From: a virus
Direction: 5' to 3' (one strand)
DNA length: 64,000 nt
Virus record (IMG/VR): IMGVR_UViG_3300007609_000016
Location: 1 to 64,000 of that record
Part shown: positions 59,435 to 64,000 of the stretch, in pieces
Position numbering within the stretch: the stretch's first letter is position 1
Layout of the letters: the number at the start of each line of letters is the position of its first letter
Made by a program: the position numbers and the translations under genes
Notes under the pieces: model-generated
Told to the model about the DNA's origin: nothing
Database searches by the model: none
Seen by the model: only the letters and a program-made list of their open reading frames with translations

Positions 59435-62011
59435 ATGGATGCAACCAATAATATAGCAACAGATTTATTTTACAAGATCAGAAGTAGATTTTCTGGTCTT
59501 AAACTTGGCGACGAAACCAGCCAGATTACCATTAATCCAGAAGATGCAAGATTCTTTGATTTTAACTATACCGAAGGAGAAAATCCCATCGGACATATCA
59601 CAGTAAGTCTTGCAGAACCTAATTCGATGAAGGTTTATTTTTCTACTGGCATTACCGAAGGTATGGATGATGGTCAAAAAAACAATTGGTATAAGTTTTT
59701 AAAAGAGTTGCGTCAATTTGCCAAACGTAGACTGTTAGCATTTGATACTAGAGACATCGCAAAAGATAATTTGGATAGAAGAGATTATGCATTTTTAAGT
59801 CAGTATGCAACTCCTAAACCAACCACACCAGATTCAGTTACAACACCCGTCGGAGAAGGAATAATGAATGAAAGTAACATGTACGGAACTAGAACACAGA
59901 GTTTCCAAAAGCTAGAAGATACCAGGCTAATCATTAAGCACAGCAAGACTGTTATGGATGATGCCACACCAGGAGCAAGAACCAGAAATATTTCTGCACT
60001 GTTCGTTGAAAACTGTGAAGGTGAAAGATTCAAATATCCGTTTATTCATCTAGCAGGTGCTAGAGCAATGCAAAGACACGTTGCCAACGGTGGTGTTCCT
60101 TACGATGATATCGGTTCTAGTATTATCAAAATGAGTGAAGAAATTGCTCAGTTAAAAAGTTTTAAAAACTATGTGGTACGCAACGACCTAATGAACTCCG
60201 ACAACAACACTGTGGTCGAACGTAGTACCGCTCAATTAGAACAGTTAAAATCTCAAGTAGCAAGATTAGGCAAGCAAAAGCACTACGAGGCGTTTGTTGA
60301 AAACTTCCAGGCAATCGAACAACCAGAAGTTCCAGAAGAAATGATGGAACAACTAAAAGACCAGTTTACTGTAAAAAGTTTCAAGGAAGATATTACTTCA
60401 GTGTTCCCAGTATTATACAGATTAATGCAAGAGAAGAATGAAGTAGGCTACGACGACATAGTCGCAATGACAACAGAAGCAAAAGAAGAAGACGAACCAC
60501 CATTTGAACCAGATGAAGAAACGACACCAGACACCGACGAGTTTGGTAATCCTATTAAAAAGAAAAATGTACCCAAGAAACTTGCTAAAAAAGGTATGAA
60601 ACAGGCAATGGGCGAAAGCGATCCTTTTGCTAAATTTGAAGATTGGGCAATGACACTTGGCGAGCAATCTGCAATACAGTCGTCGGATGATGAAGAAAAA
60701 CAGAATGCCATCGCAGAACTACAAGAACTAGTAGGCCAAGAATTTCCAGCAGGTGTAGACGGTACTAATGCTATACAGAGTCTAGAAGGCATCATTGACG
60801 ATCCAAGACTAGAACAAGAAATTAAAACGATGGCAAAAGAAGATTCAAGTCAAGATGTACGCAGTTTGGTCAAAGATTGGCTAGAAGAAAATGCCAGCGA
60901 AGTTGTTGAAGAACTTGACTTTGGCGACTACGAAGAAACACAACCCAAAGTTGGTGCTGACGAAGTCGAGCCGCAAGAAGAAGATTTGGATGTAGATCTC
61001 GACGAAGCAACAAGACGCGAGTTCTTAGATATGTTAGCCAAGGCTGGCATAGGTGCGGCTGCCGCAGGAATAGGAACAGGCATCGGAGCAATGAAAGCAG
61101 GTACTCTTGCTCAGAGAATGGGAGCCGATGATGATGAGTCCGATATTGAGATAAAACCAAGACCATATCCTGATCCAGAGTTTGTTGAAGTTTTAGTTAA
61201 AGCCGTTAACGAGAAAGGATACGATGAAACTCTTAAAATAATAAAAACGACAGATATGTTTAAAAACGATCCTAGAAAATTCCAAGATTACAAAGATGCA
61301 CTGGACAAGGAATTAGGTATGAGTGAAGAATTAGATAGCATTCTAAACCTAGCTGGAGTAGAAGAACCTGTTGCAGAAGGAATGGATCCGGAAGAGTTCA
61401 AACAAAAAGTTGCTGATAGTGGCGATGACGGCTACGATATGATAAAAGACGCAATGGCGGGCAAATATGGTCCTAAAGTGCAAAAAGAACTAGAAGATAT
61501 GTATAATGATGTAGCTGTAGACAACGGGTTGCATCCAGACGACGATTATGAAGATATTTTTGATCGAATGATGAATAATATTGCAGATGATTACGGCGAT
61601 GATTACACAGCTGACCAAGATGATAATGATGACTTTGATTTTAGACAAGAATATGACGACGATCCAATGGATGATATGATGGACGATGTTGAAATTGAAG
61701 GCAATGAGTTTGCTAAGAAAGTTCAAGATCTTAAATCACAGGGCAAGCCAAAAGGCACCAAATTTAAAACTTCGGATGGTGAAGAGCATACTCTAGAAAG
61801 TATTGCTGAATTCATAATGAGTTGCTATGATAGAGATTCGGGTACCTTCCCTAAAGGCCCACAAGGAGTCGCTCTTATGGTAGGCAAGAAGTTTGGCGAA
61901 GATGCAGAACTAGTTGCTCGCAAAATGGTTGAGCGTATGGCACCGGCACAAGAACAAGGTGCAGAAGAACTAGAAGAACTGGCAAGAATACAAAAACTGT
62001 CAGGATTATAA
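59435..62011 (+). CDS. Large acidic virion-like protein (858 aa) with Tat-like internal motif
   Basis: I recognise no named family. Residues 1-340 are a mixed alpha/beta domain (GHITVSLAEPNSMKVYFSTG, EGERFKYPFIHLAGARAM). Residues 340-525 are acidic and helical. L522-D523-E524 before A525 fits a gp21 cut, directly followed by TRREFLDMLAKAGIGAAAA (526-544), which looks like a twin-arginine signal core. An acidic region with many DD pairs follows, then a small C-terminal helical domain ending IQKLSGL, similar to the gp22 end. Sitting after gp17 with its own late element and terminator, it is probably an internal head or ejected protein. Confidence 0.55.
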   Translation: MDATNNIATDLFYKIRSRFSGLKLGDETSQITINPEDARFFDFNYTEGENPIGHITVSLAEPNSMKVYFSTGITEGMDDGQKNNWYKFLKELRQFAKRRLLAFDTRDIAKDNLDRRDYAFLSQYATPKPTTPDSVTTPVGEGIMNESNMYGTRTQSFQKLEDTRLIIKHSKTVMDDATPGARTRNISALFVENCEGERFKYPFIHLAGARAMQRHVANGGVPYDDIGSSIIKMSEEIAQLKSFKNYVVRNDLMNSDNNTVVERSTAQLEQLKSQVARLGKQKHYEAFVENFQAIEQPEVPEEMMEQLKDQFTVKSFKEDITSVFPVLYRLMQEKNEVGYDDIVAMTTEAKEEDEPPFEPDEETTPDTDEFGNPIKKKNVPKKLAKKGMKQAMGESDPFAKFEDWAMTLGEQSAIQSSDDEEKQNAIAELQELVGQEFPAGVDGTNAIQSLEGIIDDPRLEQEIKTMAKEDSSQDVRSLVKDWLEENASEVVEELDFGDYEETQPKVGADEVEPQEEDLDVDLDEATRREFLDMLAKAGIGAAAAGIGTGIGAMKAGTLAQRMGADDDESDIEIKPRPYPDPEFVEVLVKAVNEKGYDETLKIIKTTDMFKNDPRKFQDYKDALDKELGMSEELDSILNLAGVEEPVAEGMDPEEFKQKVADSGDDGYDMIKDAMAGKYGPKVQKELEDMYNDVAVDNGLHPDDDYEDIFDRMMNNIADDYGDDYTADQDDNDDFDFRQEYDDDPMDDMMDDVEIEGNEFAKKVQDLKSQGKPKGTKFKTSDGEEHTLESIAEFIMSCYDRDSGTFPKGPQGVALMVGKKFGEDAELVARKMVERMAPAQEQGAEELEELARIQKLSGL

Positions 62012-62012
62012 T

Positions 62013-62040
62013 AAAAGGCCCAACAGGGCCTTTTATTTTG
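62013..62040 (+). terminator. Intrinsic terminator closing the late region
   Basis: AAAAGGCCC (62013-62021), loop AACA, GGGCCTTTT (62026-62034), then ATTTT. It separates the late virion genes from the replication genes. Confidence 0.9.
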
Positions 62041-62063
62041 GACACATAAAAATACTATTTTCG

Positions 62064-62092
62064 TTGACAAGGCTAAATAAAAAGTGCATAAT
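62064..62092 (+). promoter_or_regulatory. Sigma70-type promoter for gp32 with a late element inside
   Basis: TTGACA (62064-62069), 17-base spacer, CATAAT (62087-62092). The spacer contains GCTAAATA (62072-62079), the same late variant found before the gene at 53505. The gp32 leader of about 55 bases is A-rich and ends in AGGAGG, which would suit translational self-control as known for T4 gp32. Confidence 0.8.
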
Positions 62093-62151
62093 ATATGTTA
62101 TGCATTTAGGCATATACCATTTAAAAGGCAAAACAAATAGGAGGCTACAAA

Positions 62152-63177
62152 ATGGCATCATTAGCAGAAATTCGTGCTAAACTAGCAGAATCACAAAACA
62201 CCGGCAGCAATCGTCAAACAGGCGGTGACAACGCAATTTATCCACACTGGAACATGCAAGAAGGCAAAGAATCGGTAATCCGTTTCTTACCTGATGGCGA
62301 CACTAACAACACATTCTTTTGGGTTGAGCGAGCAATGATTAAATTGCCATTCGCTGGCATTAAAGGCGAAACTGACTCACGCCCAGTACAGGTACAAATT
62401 CCCTGTGTAGAAATGTACAACGACGGACAAAGTTGTCCAATCCTTTCAGAAGTGCGTGGCTGGTTCAAAGACAAGAGTCTTGAAGACATGGGCCGTAAGT
62501 ATTGGAAAAAGCGTAGTTACATCTTCCAAGGCTTTGTTGCAGAAGATCCTCTCAATGAGGAAACTGTTCCAGAAAATCCAATTCGTCGATTTATCATTGG
62601 ACCTCAGATCTTCCAGATCATCAAAGGTGCTCTTATGGATCCAGAGTTAGAAGAACTGCCAACTGATTATATGCGTGGTGTAGACTTCCGTATTAAAAAG
62701 ACATCAAAAGGCGGCTATGCAGATTATTCTACTTCGCAGTGGAGTCGTCGTGAACGAGCATTAACTGAAGAAGAAGCCGCGGCTGTTGATGCCCACGGGT
62801 TATTCAATCTTTCAGACTTCCTTCCTAAAAAGCCTACTGATGTAGAAATGAAAGTAATGCACGAAATGTTCGAAGCATCAGTTGATGGCGAAGCATATGA
62901 TCCAGATCGTTGGAGTCAATACTTCCGTCCGGCGGGTATGCAGGCACGTACAGGTGATCCTAATGTATCAGCAAGCCCAGCGGCAACAGCTACAAGTCAA
63001 AGTGCTCCACAATCAGCACCCGTTCCAGAGACAAAGGAAGATGTTCCGTTTGACCCTGATCCTAAGCCAGAGGCAGAACCTGCTCCACAAGCAGAATCAT
63101 CAGACAACGGTGAAGAAGGTGCCGGCCGAGCACAGGACATTCTAGCAATGATCCGTGCCCGTAAAGGTCAAGAATAA
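62152..63177 (+). CDS. 32: Single-stranded DNA-binding protein gp32
   Basis: The 341-aa protein has a basic N-terminus (SLAEIRAKLAESQ) for cooperative binding. The core is WNMQEGKESVIRFLPDGD, IPCVEMYNDGQSCPI, WFKDKSLEDMGRKYWKKRSYIFQGFV, PIRRFIIGPQIFQIIKGAL and KTSKGGYADYSTSQWSR. A Pro/Ala/Glu-rich acidic tail recruits partners. Only two close Cys remain where T4 has a His-Cys3 zinc site, as in marine relatives. It coats replicating DNA and works with UvsX next door. The early promoter and AGGAGG imply high early expression. Confidence 0.92.
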   Translation: MASLAEIRAKLAESQNTGSNRQTGGDNAIYPHWNMQEGKESVIRFLPDGDTNNTFFWVERAMIKLPFAGIKGETDSRPVQVQIPCVEMYNDGQSCPILSEVRGWFKDKSLEDMGRKYWKKRSYIFQGFVAEDPLNEETVPENPIRRFIIGPQIFQIIKGALMDPELEELPTDYMRGVDFRIKKTSKGGYADYSTSQWSRRERALTEEEAAAVDAHGLFNLSDFLPKKPTDVEMKVMHEMFEASVDGEAYDPDRWSQYFRPAGMQARTGDPNVSASPAATATSQSAPQSAPVPETKEDVPFDPDPKPEAEPAPQAESSDNGEEGAGRAQDILAMIRARKGQE

Positions 63178-63185
63178 AATAACAA

Positions 63186-63230
63186 TACCCCCCAAGCCTA
63201 GGACATAGTCTGCTCACATCGGGGGGTTAC
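63186..63230 (+). promoter_or_regulatory. Long-loop G/C hairpin between gp32 and uvsX
   Basis: ACCCCCC (63187-63193) can pair with GGGGGGT (63221-63227) across a 27-base loop. There is no U-tract, so it is unlikely to be a simple terminator. It lies 25 bases before uvsX and could attenuate read-through, protect the gp32 mRNA 3' end or bind a regulator. Confidence 0.55.
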
Positions 63231-63254
63231 TCTGCTTTTAGATTAGGAGATAAA

Positions 63255-64000
63255 ATGGCAAAAGCATTCGATTTATCAAAGTTTAGAAAAAGTCTGACCA
63301 AGAGCATTGACGGTCTTGGCGTAGGCTTTAATGATCCTACAGATTGGGTCAGCACAGGAAATTACGCACTGAACTATCTTGTTAGTGGCGATTTTCACAA
63401 AGGAGTTCCGCTTGGCAAAGTAACAGTTTTTGCAGGCGAATCCGGTTCAGGCAAGAGTTATTTTTGTTCAGGTAATATTGTAAAAGCCGCACAGGAACAA
63501 GGCATTTTCGTCGTGCTGGTTGATTCAGAAAACGCACTAGATGAAAAATGGTTACACGCATTAGGTGTAGACACAAGCGAAGATAAGTTATTGAAACTTA
63601 ACATGGCAATGATTGACGACGTAGCAAAAACTGTATCCGAGTTTATGAAAGAATACAAAGATATGTCGGAAGAAGATCGTCCTAAAGTTCTGTTTGTTAT
63701 TGACAGTTTAGGTATGCTATTAACACCCACTGATGTTGATCAGTTTGGCAAAGGTGACCTTAAAGGTGATATGGGTCGTAAGCCTAAAGCACTTACAGCA
63801 CTTGTCCGTAACTGTGTTAATATGTTTGGTAGCTACAATGTAGGAATGGTATGTACTAACCACACATATGCAAGCCAAGATATGTTTGACCCAGATGACA
63901 AAATCTCAGGCGGACAAGGATTTGTGTATGCAAGTTCTATTGTGATTGCAATGAAGAAACTGAAATTAAAAGAAGACTTAGACGGTAACAAGACCACAAC
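63255..64000 (+). CDS. uvsX: RecA-like recombinase UvsX (partial, runs off the window)
   Basis: 248 complete codons are visible. Walker A is GESGSGKS (61-68), the glutamate-bearing strand is FVVLVDSENALDEKW, Walker B is VLFVIDSLGML (about 145-154), and DNA-binding loop regions include GRKPKALTALVRNC and GQGFVYASS. UvsX forms filaments on ssDNA and drives strand exchange in phage recombination-dependent replication with gp32. AGGAG lies 5 bases before the ATG. The 3' end is outside the window. Confidence 0.93.
   Translation, partial: MAKAFDLSKFRKSLTKSIDGLGVGFNDPTDWVSTGNYALNYLVSGDFHKGVPLGKVTVFAGESGSGKSYFCSGNIVKAAQEQGIFVVLVDSENALDEKWLHALGVDTSEDKLLKLNMAMIDDVAKTVSEFMKEYKDMSEEDRPKVLFVIDSLGMLLTPTDVDQFGKGDLKGDMGRKPKALTALVRNCVNMFGSYNVGMVCTNHTYASQDMFDPDDKISGGQGFVYASSIVIAMKKLKLKEDLDGNKTT

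Noticed and set aside
62182-62193. LAES in gp32 as a gp21 cleavage site
   Set aside because: gp32 is an early replication protein not expected in proheads. Recorded as a warning that the short LxE-S motif can occur by chance.

Overview
The window is a contiguous 64 kb piece of an AT-rich, T4-like contractile-tailed phage genome. The evidence is a nearly complete T4-type virion module set: portal gp20, prohead protease gp21, scaffold gp22, major capsid gp23, neck gp13/gp14, tail completion gp15, sheath gp18, tube gp19, head-completion nuclease gp4, terminases gp16/gp17 and a gp26-type baseplate hub protein. T4-type replication proteins gp1, gp32 and UvsX are also present. The very large repeat-rich fibres, the small beta-rich virion proteins and the late promoters of the NATAAATA type resemble marine T4-like phages (cyanophage/pelagiphage relatives). 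No photosynthesis gene, tRNA, integrase, CRISPR array or transposon was seen, so the host cannot be fixed from this window.

Layout. (1) 1-245: hairpin-rich non-coding end of an upstream gene. (2) 246-2869: two low-complexity proteins that I suggest are internal head proteins. (3) 2866-3929, minus strand: gp26-like hub protein plus a small gp51-position protein. (4) 3998-13135: tape-measure-like protein and the head operon (gp20, small ORF, sialyltransferase-like protein, acidic core-like protein, gp21, gp22, gp23), closed by a terminator. (5) 13311-38386: about 25 kb of fibre and adhesin genes, including a 934-aa propeller fibre, its 350-aa paralogue, two giant modular fibres (1832 and 2345 aa) and four tandem cysteine-rich glycine-rich proteins, again closed by a terminator. 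(6) 38494-41224: a sugar-modification pair (GT9/heptosyltransferase-like plus NodU/TobZ-type carbamoyltransferase). (7) 41286-43721: two virion proteins with cupredoxin-like copper-ligand motifs. (8) 43714-47169, minus strand: gp14, gp15, a degenerate Nudix-like protein and a small coiled-coil protein, divergent from gp13. (9) 47198-49247: gp13, a basic protein, gp1 kinase and an HNH-like protein. (10) 49355-62011: expanded gp18, gp19, a tube/baseplate-like protein, gp4, gp16, internal or structural proteins, gp17 and an 858-aa virion-like protein. (11) 62152-end: gp32 and the start of uvsX.

Regulation. Two kinds of promoter are visible. Host-like sigma70 promoters (TTGACA, 17-base spacer, TATAAT or CATAAT) precede gp1 and gp32, as expected for early genes. 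T4-type late elements (NATAAATA and close variants) precede most virion transcription units on both strands. Many of these late elements sit exactly 5 bases before an ATG that has no Shine-Dalgarno sequence, and often contain the stop codon of the preceding gene. By the T4 late-promoter rule this places transcription start at the start codon, so many late mRNAs are predicted to be leaderless. This is the most unusual system-level pattern in the window. Other notable signals are a palindromic two-way late promoter between gp13 and gp14, a shared N-terminal [LI]xE-S processing-site pattern, gene conversion among the cysteine-rich adhesins, and fibre-like WNGxxW modules spread onto neck and tail proteins.
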